Made by a program: the position numbers and the translations under genes | Assembly: GCA_040081395.1 (NCBI GenBank) | Contig: JBEBGN010000029.1 | Coordinates: 1-28,049, forward strand | From: UBA2982 sp040081395 | GTDB taxonomy: Bacteria; Gemmatimonadota; Gemmatimonadetes; Longimicrobiales; Gaopeijiaceae | DNA length: 28,049 bases | Direction: 5' to 3' | Shown: piece after piece, positions 7,518 through 14,832 of the stretch | Numbering within the stretch: the stretch's first letter is position 1 | Layout of the letters: every line of letters starts with the position of its first letter | The notes under the pieces: generated by a model | What the model was told of the DNA's origin: nothing | What the model saw: only the letters and a program-made list of their open reading frames with translations | Database searches by the model: none

Positions 7518-9872
7518 ATGACCCTTCCGATCGCCTCCCCGCTCGAAGATCTCGACGTCTCCATCGACACGCTCGACGCCGTGCAGCAGCGCGTGCTATG
7601 GCTCGCCGTCAGCATGGTCCACCACGCCAACCGCGTCCGCGAGGTCGAGTCGGGCGTGAAGGTCGGGGGCCATCAGGCTTCCTCGGCCTCGATGGTCAGC
7701 ATCATGACCGCGCTCTACTTCGCGCATTTGCGCGCGGAAGATCGCGTGTCGGTGAAGCCGCACGCCGGGCCGGTCCTGCACGCAATCAACTACCTGTTGG
7801 GACGGCTGGACGCCCGCTACCTGACGGAGCTGCGCGCGTACGGTGGGCTGCAGAGCTATCCCAGCCGCTCGAAGGACCCGGACCCGGTCGACTTCTCCAC
7901 GGGATCAGTCGGGATCGGAGCCACCAGCGCGATCTGGAGCGCGATGTCGCACCGCTACGCGTCGGACCACTTCGAGGTGCCGCGCGGCGGGCGCAACATC
8001 GCGCTGGTGGGGGACGCGGAGCTGGACGAAGGGGCGATCTGGGAGTGTCTGGTCGACCCGATGGTGGCGCGTCTCGGCGAAGTCCTCTGGGTGATCGACA
8101 TCAATCGGCAATCGCTCGACCGCGTGGTGCCGGATATCGCCGCCGGGCGCATCGCCAAGATGTTCGACGCGGCCGGGTGGCAAACGCTGGACGTGAAGTA
8201 CGGCAGGCGGTTGCGGGAACTCTTCACGCGACCGGGTGGGGAAGGGCTGAAGCGCCGCATCGACGAGATGTCGAACGAGGAGTACCAGCGCATCCTGGTG
8301 GCGGGGCCGACGGAGCTGCGCGACCGCCTCCCGGGTGACCAACCGACGCTGCGGCGCGAAGTGGAGCGCGTGACCTCCGAGCTGGACGACGCGGAGCTGC
8401 GCGTGGCGGTTCGCGACCTGGGCGGGCACGACCTCGGGGATCTGCTCGACGCATTCCGTACGGCAGATGCGGTGCGTGACCGTCCCACGGTCGTCTTCGC
8501 CTACACCATCAAGGGATGGCGCCTTCCGGTCGAAGGCCATCCCGGCAACCACTCCGCGCTCCTGACTGACGCGCAGTGGGCGCGTCTGGCGGAGGCGGTG
8601 GGGGCGAGCACATCGGAGCCGTGGGCGGGTTTCGACGCGGCGTCCGAGGAGGGACGGCTCTGCGCCGAGGCGTCACGCCGTTTGGCGCGTACGCCACGCG
8701 CCACCCTCGCCGTGCCAGGCATCCCGCAGGAGTTGGGGCGCGCACGCACCGGCCTCGAGTCGACGCAGCAGGCGTTCGGCCGCTTCCTCAACGACCTCGA
8801 CCGCGAGGCCCCCGAGGTGGCGCGTCGAGTGGTCACGGTCAGCCCGGACGTGGCGTCGTCGACCAACTTGGGGGGCTGGATCAACCGGGTCGGCATCTGG
8901 AACATGCGCGAGCGTCGCGATTGGTTCGAGGACGACGCGCAGACCCTGGTGCGTTGGCGGGAAGGGGAGCGCGGGCAGCACATCGAGCTGGGCATCGCCG
9001 AGGGGAACCTAGTCGGGCTGCTCGGCGAGCTGGGGCTCACCTGGGCGCGGGACGGTCAACCGCTCCTCCCCATCGGCACCCTCTACGACCCGTTCGTGAA
9101 CCGGGCGCTGGAGCCCTGGTCGTTCGGCATCTACGCGGGGGGGCAGTCGATCCTGGTGGGTACGCCTTCCGGCGTGACGCTCGCCCCGGAAGGGGGCGCA
9201 CACCAGTCGATCATCACCCCCTCGATCGGGCTCGAGCAGCCGGGGTGCATCGCTTGGGAGCCCGCGTTCGGTCAGGACCTGGAGTGGACGCTGCTGCACG
9301 CGATGTCGCAGCTGGGTCACGCCGACGGTTTCTCGGCGTACTTCAGGCTCTCGACGCGTCCGATCGACCAGGCCCTCGCGCGGGTGCCGGCCGACGCGGC
9401 CGAGCGCGCGGCGCGCAGGGAGGCGGTGCTCGCCGGCGGGTATCGTCTGCGCGAGTCGGCCGTGCGGGCGCGCGTAGTCCTCGTCGGCGTCGGCGCGATG
9501 ATGCCCGAGGTGCTCGCCGCTGCGGACGAGCTCGAAGTCGGTGGTGTGCCCGTGGACGTGATCTGCCTCACATCTCCGTCGCTGGTGTTCCGCGCGCTGC
9601 AGGCGCGGCGCGGGTTGGCGGAGGCGCGCACCGGCGTACTCGACGTGCTGTTCCCGGCCGAACGTGCTGCACCGATGGTGTCCGTGCTCGATGGCCATCC
9701 ACACACGCTGTCGTTCCTGTCGGGCGTGCACGGACTCCCATGCGCGTCGCTGGGCGTGAGCGACTTCGGGCAGTCGGGGGACGTGCCGGACCTGTACCGG
9801 CACTTCGGCATCGATGCGGACACCATCGTGGGGGCGGCGTACGACGTCATGGAGGAGATGGGGCGGGGGTAG
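7518..9872 (+). CDS. AceE-like pyruvate dehydrogenase E1/transketolase-family enzyme
   Basis: A 784-residue thiamine-diphosphate enzyme most like the homodimeric (AceE-type) 2-oxoacid dehydrogenase E1. The diphosphate-binding motif is at 165-196 (GDAELDEG...INRQSLD), with Ala where most families have Gly (GDG). His52 (GGHQASS) and His82 (KPHAGPVLH) match conserved active-site histidines, and Glu495 (ELGIAEGNL) is the cofactor-activating glutamate of the pyrimidine domain. A C-terminal domain (about 600-784) completes the fold. At 784 residues it is about 100 shorter than E. coli AceE. No E2 or E3 gene lies nearby, so it may join a distant complex or act as a transketolase-like enzyme. The ATG at 7518 has only a weak ribosome site. 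Confidence 0.75.
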   Translation: MTLPIASPLEDLDVSIDTLDAVQQRVLWLAVSMVHHANRVREVESGVKVGGHQASSASMVSIMTALYFAHLRAEDRVSVKPHAGPVLHAINYLLGRLDARYLTELRAYGGLQSYPSRSKDPDPVDFSTGSVGIGATSAIWSAMSHRYASDHFEVPRGGRNIALVGDAELDEGAIWECLVDPMVARLGEVLWVIDINRQSLDRVVPDIAAGRIAKMFDAAGWQTLDVKYGRRLRELFTRPGGEGLKRRIDEMSNEEYQRILVAGPTELRDRLPGDQPTLRREVERVTSELDDAELRVAVRDLGGHDLGDLLDAFRTADAVRDRPTVVFAYTIKGWRLPVEGHPGNHSALLTDAQWARLAEAVGASTSEPWAGFDAASEEGRLCAEASRRLARTPRATLAVPGIPQELGRARTGLESTQQAFGRFLNDLDREAPEVARRVVTVSPDVASSTNLGGWINRVGIWNMRERRDWFEDDAQTLVRWREGERGQHIELGIAEGNLVGLLGELGLTWARDGQPLLPIGTLYDPFVNRALEPWSFGIYAGGQSILVGTPSGVTLAPEGGAHQSIITPSIGLEQPGCIAWEPAFGQDLEWTLLHAMSQLGHADGFSAYFRLSTRPIDQALARVPADAAERAARREAVLAGGYRLRESAVRARVVLVGVGAMMPEVLAAADELEVGGVPVDVICLTSPSLVFRALQARRGLAEARTGVLDVLFPAERAAPMVSVLDGHPHTLSFLSGVHGLPCASLGVSDFGQSGDVPDLYRHFGIDADTIVGAAYDVMEEMGRG

Positions 9873-9899
9873 GGCCCGAGTCCGAGCCGGCCTGAGACC

Positions 9900-11060
9900 C
9901 TACGGCGCCACGATCCTCCGCACCGTCCCCTGGTTCAGGCTCACGATGTAGATCTCGCCCGCGCCATCCTCGCCGAACGACGACGTTCCTTGGACGGGGC
10001 CGGAGGTCGGGGTGTGGTCTTGCACGTCAGCCGCAACCCCGTTCGTCACCACGAAGCTACGCAGCCAGGTCCCGCAGTAGTCGGCGAAGAAGTAGCGCCC
10101 CTGGAGTGCGGGATAGTCGCTGCCACGGTAGACGTACCCGCCGGTGATCGAGCAACCGTCACCGTGATCGTATTCGTGCACGGGGAGGGTGAGCCCCGCC
10201 GTGGAGCAGCCGCTCGCGGGGTTGTGGCAACGCGTCCCCTCCATGATGCGCCAGCCGTAGTTCTCGCCGCCTGGGCTCGACCCGGGCTGGAACGACACCT
10301 CCTCGCGCTCCCCTTGGCCCACGTCCCCGATGTAGAGGTCGCCGGTCAGGGCATCGAAGGAGAAGCGCCAAGGGTTGCGTAGGCCCGAGGCCCAGATCTC
10401 ATTCGCGACGGACAGGCCGCCCGTAAACGGGTTGTCGCTCGGGATCGCGTACGGCGAGCCGCCGTCGACGTCGAGGCGCAGCATGTCGCCGAGCAGCGTC
10501 GAACGGTTCTGCCCATGGTTCTGCGGGTCGCCACCGGAGCCGCCGTCCCCCATGCCGACGTACAACATGCCGTCGAGTGGCCCGAACGCGATCATGCCGC
10601 CGTTGTGATTGCTGAACGGTTGCTGGACAGTGAGGATCGGGAACGCGGAGGTCGAGTCGGCGCGATCGGGATTGGTGGACACCGTGTAGCGCACGATCTG
10701 CGTGTGCCCGAGCGTGTCCGTGTAGTTCACGAAGAAGCGCCCGTTGGCTGCGTATCCAGGATGGAACGCCATGCCGAGCAGCCCCTGTTCGCCGCCGGAG
10801 TCGATGATCGCGCCCACGTCGAGGAAGGGCGTGGAGAGTACGCTGTCGTTCCGGACGATACGGATGGTGCCCCCGCGCTCCACGACGAAGAGTCGCTCGA
10901 GGTCACCCGCGGGCGCGGTCAGGAAGACGGGGGCGGAGAGGCCCTGCGCCACGGGCTGAAGCGAGACCGACACGGGCACGACGGGATCGGGCCCGAGCAC
11001 GCCGTCCTCGCAACCACCGAGGGCGACGGCGAGCGTCAGGGCAAGAGTGGCTCGCTTCAC
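9900..11060 (-). CDS. PQQ-dependent sugar dehydrogenase-like lipoprotein
   Basis: A 386-residue six-bladed propeller of the soluble glucose dehydrogenase (GDH-B/YliI/Hhip) family. It starts with GTG (11060) ten bases after AGGAG and carries a lipoprotein signal with LGGC (Cys17). Family marks include GLLGMAFHPGYAANGRFFVNYT (93-114), the catalytic-type histidine His152 in SNHNGGMIAFGP, MGDGGSGGDPQNHGQ (170-184), GLRNPWRFSFD (226-236) and DVGQGEREEV (246-255). It probably oxidises aldose sugars with PQQ in the periplasm and passes electrons to the respiratory chain. Substrate is not predictable and PQQ binding is inferred. It converges on the AceE-like gene with only 27 bases between stops. Confidence 0.82.
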   Translation of the reverse strand: MKRATLALTLAVALGGCEDGVLGPDPVVPVSVSLQPVAQGLSAPVFLTAPAGDLERLFVVERGGTIRIVRNDSVLSTPFLDVGAIIDSGGEQGLLGMAFHPGYAANGRFFVNYTDTLGHTQIVRYTVSTNPDRADSTSAFPILTVQQPFSNHNGGMIAFGPLDGMLYVGMGDGGSGGDPQNHGQNRSTLLGDMLRLDVDGGSPYAIPSDNPFTGGLSVANEIWASGLRNPWRFSFDALTGDLYIGDVGQGEREEVSFQPGSSPGGENYGWRIMEGTRCHNPASGCSTAGLTLPVHEYDHGDGCSITGGYVYRGSDYPALQGRYFFADYCGTWLRSFVVTNGVAADVQDHTPTSGPVQGTSSFGEDGAGEIYIVSLNQGTVRRIVAP

Positions 11061-11085
11061 GATGATCCGTCTCCTGGGATAGATT
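11056..11085 (+). promoter_or_regulatory. Possible thrS promoter
   Basis: TTCACG (11056-11061) and TAGATT (11080-11085) are 18 bases apart, each matching four of six consensus bases. Transcription would begin near 11092, giving a leader of about 35 bases. No T-box or other long leader fits in the 65 bases between the divergent genes. Confidence 0.35.
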
Positions 11086-11125
11086 CCCCGCCGAAGCTAA
11101 CGAGGGCCAACGAACCGAGCCGAGC

Positions 11126-13048
11126 ATGTCCGAGCCACAGATCGAGATCCGGTTGCCCGATGGCAAGGTGCTTCAGGTGGCGAAGGGCGCCACGGCAGCC
11201 GATGTGGCTGCAATGATCGGGCCGAGGCTTGCCAAGGCCGCGCTGGCCGCCGTCCTGAACGGGCAGACGGTGGGGCTGATGGAGCCGCTCGAAACGGGGG
11301 GCGAGATCCGCATCCTCACCGAGAAGGATGCCGCGTCCCTCCCGGTGCTCCGCCACTCCGCCGCGCATATCCTCGCCACTGCCGTGCGAGAACTGCGCCC
11401 CGGAGCGGGGATCGGATTCGGTCCCGCCATCGACGAAGGGTTCTACTACGACTTCGACGTACCGGCGCCCTTCACCCCCGAAGACCTCGCGGCCTTCGAA
11501 CTCAAGATGGCCGATGTCGCAGGGCAGGATATGCCGTTCGGTCGTAGACGCGTCAGCAAGGAAGAGGCGCGGGGCCTGTTCGCCGATGACCCGCTCAAGC
11601 TCGAGCGCCTCGAGGAGTTCCCGGACGACGAGGTGATCACGGTCTATCAGAACGGGCCCTTCCTCGACCTCTGCAAGGGCCCGCACGTGCCGAGCACGGG
11701 AAGGCTGAAGCACTTCAAGCTGCTATCCGCGGCCGGTGCGTATTGGCGCGGGGACCACCGCCGCCAGATGCTCCAGCGCATCTACGGCACTGCGTTCCAC
11801 TCGAAGGCCGAGTTGGATGAACATCTGCACCGGCTGGAGGAAGCGCGCCGCCGCGACCACAGGCGCCTAGGTCGCGAGCTCGACCTCTTCCAGTTCTTCC
11901 CGGTGTCGCCCGGCGCCGCGTTCTGGACTCCTCGCGGGACGACGCTCTACAACACGCTGGAGCAGTTCGTACGTGAGCGGCAGCGCGAAGGCTTCCTCGA
12001 GGTGAAGACTCCGCTCCTCTACACGAAGACGCTCTGGGAGCAGTCGGGGCACTGGGGGAAGTACCGCGAGAACATGTTCCTCGTGCTCGACAACGAGAGC
12101 GGCGAGCACGACATGTCGCTCAAGCCGATGAACTGCCCCTCGCATCATATCTACTATGCGTCGGCCAAGCACTCGTACAGGGAGCTGCCGCTCCGCTACG
12201 TGACCCTCGACGTGCTGCACAGGAACGAAGTGTCCGGGGCGCTCTCGGGCCTTACCCGGGTGCGCCAGTTCGCCCAGGACGACTGCCACGTGTACCTGCG
12301 GGAGGACCAGATCGCGCAGGAGGTGAAGTTCCTCATGGACTTCATTCTCGGGCACTACGAGGCGTTCGGGCTCGCGTCGAGCCTCACCTTCGCCACGCGG
12401 CCCGAGCAACGCATCGGCAGCGACGAGCAGTGGGACCGCGCCGAGGCTGCGCTCCGCGAAGCACTCGAGGCGACGGGTCGCGACTATGAAGTGGCGGTCG
12501 GAGACGGCGCCTTCTATGGCCCGAAGATCGACTTCCGCGTGACCGACTCGATCGGGAGGCAATGGCAACTCGGAACGATCCAGCTCGACTACAACGCCCC
12601 GGAGCGGTTCGACCTGAGCTACGTCGGCGAGGACAACACCGAGCATCGACCGGTGGTCATCCACCGCGCGGTGTGCGGCTCCTTCGAGCGCTTCATCGCC
12701 ATCCTCATCGAGCACTACGCGGGTGCGTTCCCGACCTGGCTCGCGCCCGAGCAAGTGCGTGTGCTCCCGGTGTCGGAGAAGTCGACCGCGAGCGGCGCCG
12801 AACTCGTCGAGCAACTGAAGTCAGCCGGCATCCGCGCGCAGCTGGTCGACCGCGAGACGCTCCCCTACCGGATCCGCGAAGCAGAGACCTTCAAGGTGCC
12901 CTACATGGCCGTCGTCGGAGAGCGGGAAGCCGCGGACGGAACCGTGGCGGTCCGCAAGCGCGGGGAGGGCAAGAAGCAGGACGTCATGAGCCGAAGCGCG
13001 TTCGTCGCGCATCTCGTGGCGGAGATCGGCGCGCGAACGCAGGGCTGA
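11126..13048 (+). CDS. thrS: Threonyl-tRNA synthetase
   Basis: A full-length 640-residue class II synthetase that charges tRNA-Thr in the cytoplasm. Domains in order are a TGS domain (about 3-60), the editing domain (RHSAAHILATAVREL from residue about 74, with the GFYYDFD motif), the catalytic core (about 240-535) and the C-terminal anticodon-binding domain (about 540-640). The zinc ligands of the active site are Cys337, His388 and His513. No clear ribosome site precedes the ATG. In many bacteria thrS lies directly before infC; here it is split from infC by the oppositely directed nirK pair and a membrane-protein gene. Its stop is only 16 bases from that of nirK. Confidence 0.97.
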   Translation: MSEPQIEIRLPDGKVLQVAKGATAADVAAMIGPRLAKAALAAVLNGQTVGLMEPLETGGEIRILTEKDAASLPVLRHSAAHILATAVRELRPGAGIGFGPAIDEGFYYDFDVPAPFTPEDLAAFELKMADVAGQDMPFGRRRVSKEEARGLFADDPLKLERLEEFPDDEVITVYQNGPFLDLCKGPHVPSTGRLKHFKLLSAAGAYWRGDHRRQMLQRIYGTAFHSKAELDEHLHRLEEARRRDHRRLGRELDLFQFFPVSPGAAFWTPRGTTLYNTLEQFVRERQREGFLEVKTPLLYTKTLWEQSGHWGKYRENMFLVLDNESGEHDMSLKPMNCPSHHIYYASAKHSYRELPLRYVTLDVLHRNEVSGALSGLTRVRQFAQDDCHVYLREDQIAQEVKFLMDFILGHYEAFGLASSLTFATRPEQRIGSDEQWDRAEAALREALEATGRDYEVAVGDGAFYGPKIDFRVTDSIGRQWQLGTIQLDYNAPERFDLSYVGEDNTEHRPVVIHRAVCGSFERFIAILIEHYAGAFPTWLAPEQVRVLPVSEKSTASGAELVEQLKSAGIRAQLVDRETLPYRIREAETFKVPYMAVVGEREAADGTVAVRKRGEGKKQDVMSRSAFVAHLVAEIGARTQG

Positions 13049-13064
13049 GTCGCGGGGGGAAGGC

Positions 13065-14165
13065 TCAGCACCCCCAAATCGGCGACCGGCAGGGCGCCGG
13101 GCGAGTCCCGTCGCGGAAGATCTCATTCGGCTGGCCGCTGACCACCAGGTGCCCCGCGCCCCCCTTGTCGACCGCGCGGAAGATGGCGTGGTCCACCATG
13201 ACGTAGGTGCCGGGGTAGTCGGCGCGCAGTTCCGTGATGGCCGAGCCACCCGGCGGGACGAGCGTGGTCTGCACGTTGCGGCTGACGGCGGTGCCCCCCT
13301 CGGCGTACACATTGTCGAAGATCTCGCCGATCACGTGGAACGAGGATGCCAGATTCGGCCCACCGTTGCCCACGAAGAGGCGGACGCTCTCGCCCACCAG
13401 CGCGTGGACTGCACCCTCCCCGGTGAGCGCACCGACCCGCCCGTTGAACACCACGTAGTCGGGGTTCTCGTCGAGGGCCTTGGGGTAGCTGAAGGGCAGG
13501 TGACCCTTCGCGCCGCGCTCCCCCTCGGTGTAGATCTCGCCCTGCATCACGTAAAACTCGCGATCGACTTCGGACAGCCCTTCGGCGGGCTCGACCAGAA
13601 TCAGGCCGTACATGCCGTTCGCGATGTGTTGGCCCACCGGCGCCGTGGCGCAGTGGTAGACGTAGAGCCCGGGGTTGATCGCGCGGAACGTGAACGAGGT
13701 CTCCTGCCCGGGCGCGGTCATGGTGGCATGTCCGCCGCCCATGGGACCGGTCACCGCGTGCAGGTCGATGTTGTGCGAGGCGACGCTCGTCGGTGAGTTC
13801 TTGAGGTGGAGCTCGATCTCGTCCCCCACGCGCACGCGAATGAATTTGCCCGGCACCGACCCGCCGAAGGTCCAAAACGTGTAGTCCACGCCAGGGGCCA
13901 GCTCGCGTGTCACCTCGAGCGTCTCGATCTCGACGACGACCCGCGTGGCATAGTCGCGAGCGATCGGCGGCGGCACCATGGGCGGATCCGTGAGCACCGC
14001 GACTTCTTCCCCGCGCAGCTCGGGCAGTGCAGGCGCCTCCAAGAGGGATGCGGCCGCGGGTTCACCGTAGGGGCGGCCCGCCACCAGTACCAGCGCGGCC
14101 ATTGCGACGGACGCACCGAGCGCCGACCAGAGCCATGGAGTCGAGAGAATCGTCGGGCTACGCAT
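13065..14165 (-). CDS. nirK: Copper-containing nitrite reductase (NO-forming)
   Basis: A 366-residue two-cupredoxin enzyme that reduces nitrite to nitric oxide in the periplasm. Type 1 copper ligands are His131, Cys172, His180 and Met185; type 2 ligands are His136, His171 and His326; the catalytic Asp134 and His277 are present. The sequence YHCATAPVGQHIANGMYG places it with the AniA-like class. Residues 10-30 form a signal or membrane anchor. The ATG at 14165 follows GGAGGATATC, and that ribosome site lies inside the last codons of the Rrf2 gene, which nirK overlaps by 8 bases, so translation is probably coupled. The C-terminus ends CRSPIWGC, with two cysteines of unknown role. No norB or nosZ is in this window. 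Confidence 0.95.
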   Translation of the reverse strand: MRSPTILSTPWLWSALGASVAMAALVLVAGRPYGEPAAASLLEAPALPELRGEEVAVLTDPPMVPPPIARDYATRVVVEIETLEVTRELAPGVDYTFWTFGGSVPGKFIRVRVGDEIELHLKNSPTSVASHNIDLHAVTGPMGGGHATMTAPGQETSFTFRAINPGLYVYHCATAPVGQHIANGMYGLILVEPAEGLSEVDREFYVMQGEIYTEGERGAKGHLPFSYPKALDENPDYVVFNGRVGALTGEGAVHALVGESVRLFVGNGGPNLASSFHVIGEIFDNVYAEGGTAVSRNVQTTLVPPGGSAITELRADYPGTYVMVDHAIFRAVDKGGAGHLVVSGQPNEIFRDGTRPAPCRSPIWGC

Positions 14166-14661
14166 GATATCCTCCATGTTGGGACGGATCAGAATCGTGG
14201 GGAGGGGGCGGGGGCGCCATCGGGTCATTGCCCAGGAGATCCTCGAGCGTCGTCTCGACCAGCACTTGGTGCGCGCGGTCTTGCACCTCCTGCCACCTCC
14301 GGTGCGCCCCGCAGGGGTGCTCCGCCTGGCAAGGACGGTCGCCGAGTAGGCACATCGCGGGCGGCCCCATCGTTTCGTCGAAGGCACCCACCAGCCGGGC
14401 AAGCGTGATCTCGCTCGGGAGGAGGCGCAGGCGGAACCCGCCGTGCGGACCCCGGACGCTCGAGAGAACACCGTGGCGCGCGAGTTGGCGCAGCACCTTG
14501 CCGGTGTAGTTGGGCGGGGTTCCCAGCACCCGAGCGACCTCGCTCGCCCTCACGAGCGTCGGCCCGTCTCGGCGCCCCAAGAAAAGGGCCGCCCGGACAG
14601 CATGCTCACCGGTCCGGGAGAGGAGGGGGCGGCCCATCGAGGTGAACGGTGCATTTCGCAT
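14158..14661 (-). CDS. Rrf2-family regulator, probably NsrR-like nitric oxide sensor
   Basis: A winged-helix Rrf2 regulator of about 167 residues. The DNA-binding part includes SRTGEHAVRAALFL and PPNYTGKVLRQLARHGVLSSVRGPHGGFRL. Three cysteines (Cys104, Cys111, Cys117) in C-x6-C-x5-C spacing fall where NsrR and IscR bind an iron-sulphur cluster, though the first gap is longer than usual. It overlaps nirK, and an NsrR-like operator covers its start, so nitric-oxide-relieved self-repression is inferred. Start choice is uncertain: 14661 has AGGA seven bases upstream; 14667 is too close to it; 14637 (MGRPLLSRTGEH) fits the usual family start and would put the operator in the leader. A proline-rich tail (about 149-155) ends the protein. 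Confidence 0.85.
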   Translation of the reverse strand: MRNAPFTSMGRPLLSRTGEHAVRAALFLGRRDGPTLVRASEVARVLGTPPNYTGKVLRQLARHGVLSSVRGPHGGFRLRLLPSEITLARLVGAFDETMGPPAMCLLGDRPCQAEHPCGAHRRWQEVQDRAHQVLVETTLEDLLGNDPMAPPPPPHDSDPSQHGGYHA

Positions 14662-14665
14662 GCAC
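14649..14665. promoter_or_regulatory. NsrR-like operator
   Basis: GTGCATTTCGCATGCAC is an inverted repeat (GTGCAT, five bases, ATGCAC). Known NsrR sites have TGCAT and ATGCA half-sites separated by five bases, as here. It overlaps the possible start codons of the Rrf2 gene, so bound repressor would block the regulator-nirK operon. The match is to published consensus from memory; binding is not shown. Confidence 0.55.
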
Positions 14666-14710
14666 ATATCCTAAATGGGGTGGCACGGGCCCTCTGTCGG
14701 AGGGATCACC

Positions 14711-14724
14711 CCCCGCATGCGGGG
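14711..14724. promoter_or_regulatory. Perfect palindrome in divergent intergenic region
   Basis: CCCCGCATGCGGGG is a perfect 14-base palindrome in the 171 bases between the Rrf2 gene and the divergent membrane-protein gene. It could be a dimeric regulator site or a hairpin in either transcript. No known regulator matches it to my knowledge. Confidence 0.35.
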
Positions 14725-14757
14725 AGATTCCCCACGCCGCTACACACAAGAAAGGCG

Positions 14758-14786
14758 TGCAATGGAGCGCCTGGGCGCCCTATACT
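14758..14786 (+). promoter_or_regulatory. Possible promoter of the membrane-protein gene
   Basis: TATACT (14781-14786) matches five of six -10 bases. Seventeen bases upstream lies a poor -35, TGCAAT (14758-14763). The gene's GGAGG site is at 14823-14827 and its GTG start at 14833. Confidence 0.4.
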
Positions 14787-14832
14787 GTCGCACCCCCGAG
14801 CCCCCCCCACATCGCTCGTCTCGGAGGAATCT

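Noticed and set aside
8576..9895. Open frame on the plus strand overlapping the AceE-like gene
   Set aside because: Out-of-frame reading of the AceE-like gene, Arg/Gly/Ala-rich, with no domain.
9873..9899. Terminator between the AceE-like gene and the sugar dehydrogenase
   Set aside because: Only 27 bases, with no stem of convincing length.
13044..13069. GCTGAG/CTCAGC inverted repeat between thrS and nirK
   Set aside because: Formed by the two converging stop regions (GC TGA G on each strand) with a 14-base loop; too weak to call a terminator.
14675..14690. GGGGTGGCACGGGC, resembling a T-box antiterminator
   Set aside because: Lacks the flanking T-box elements and the next gene is not a synthetase or amino-acid gene.
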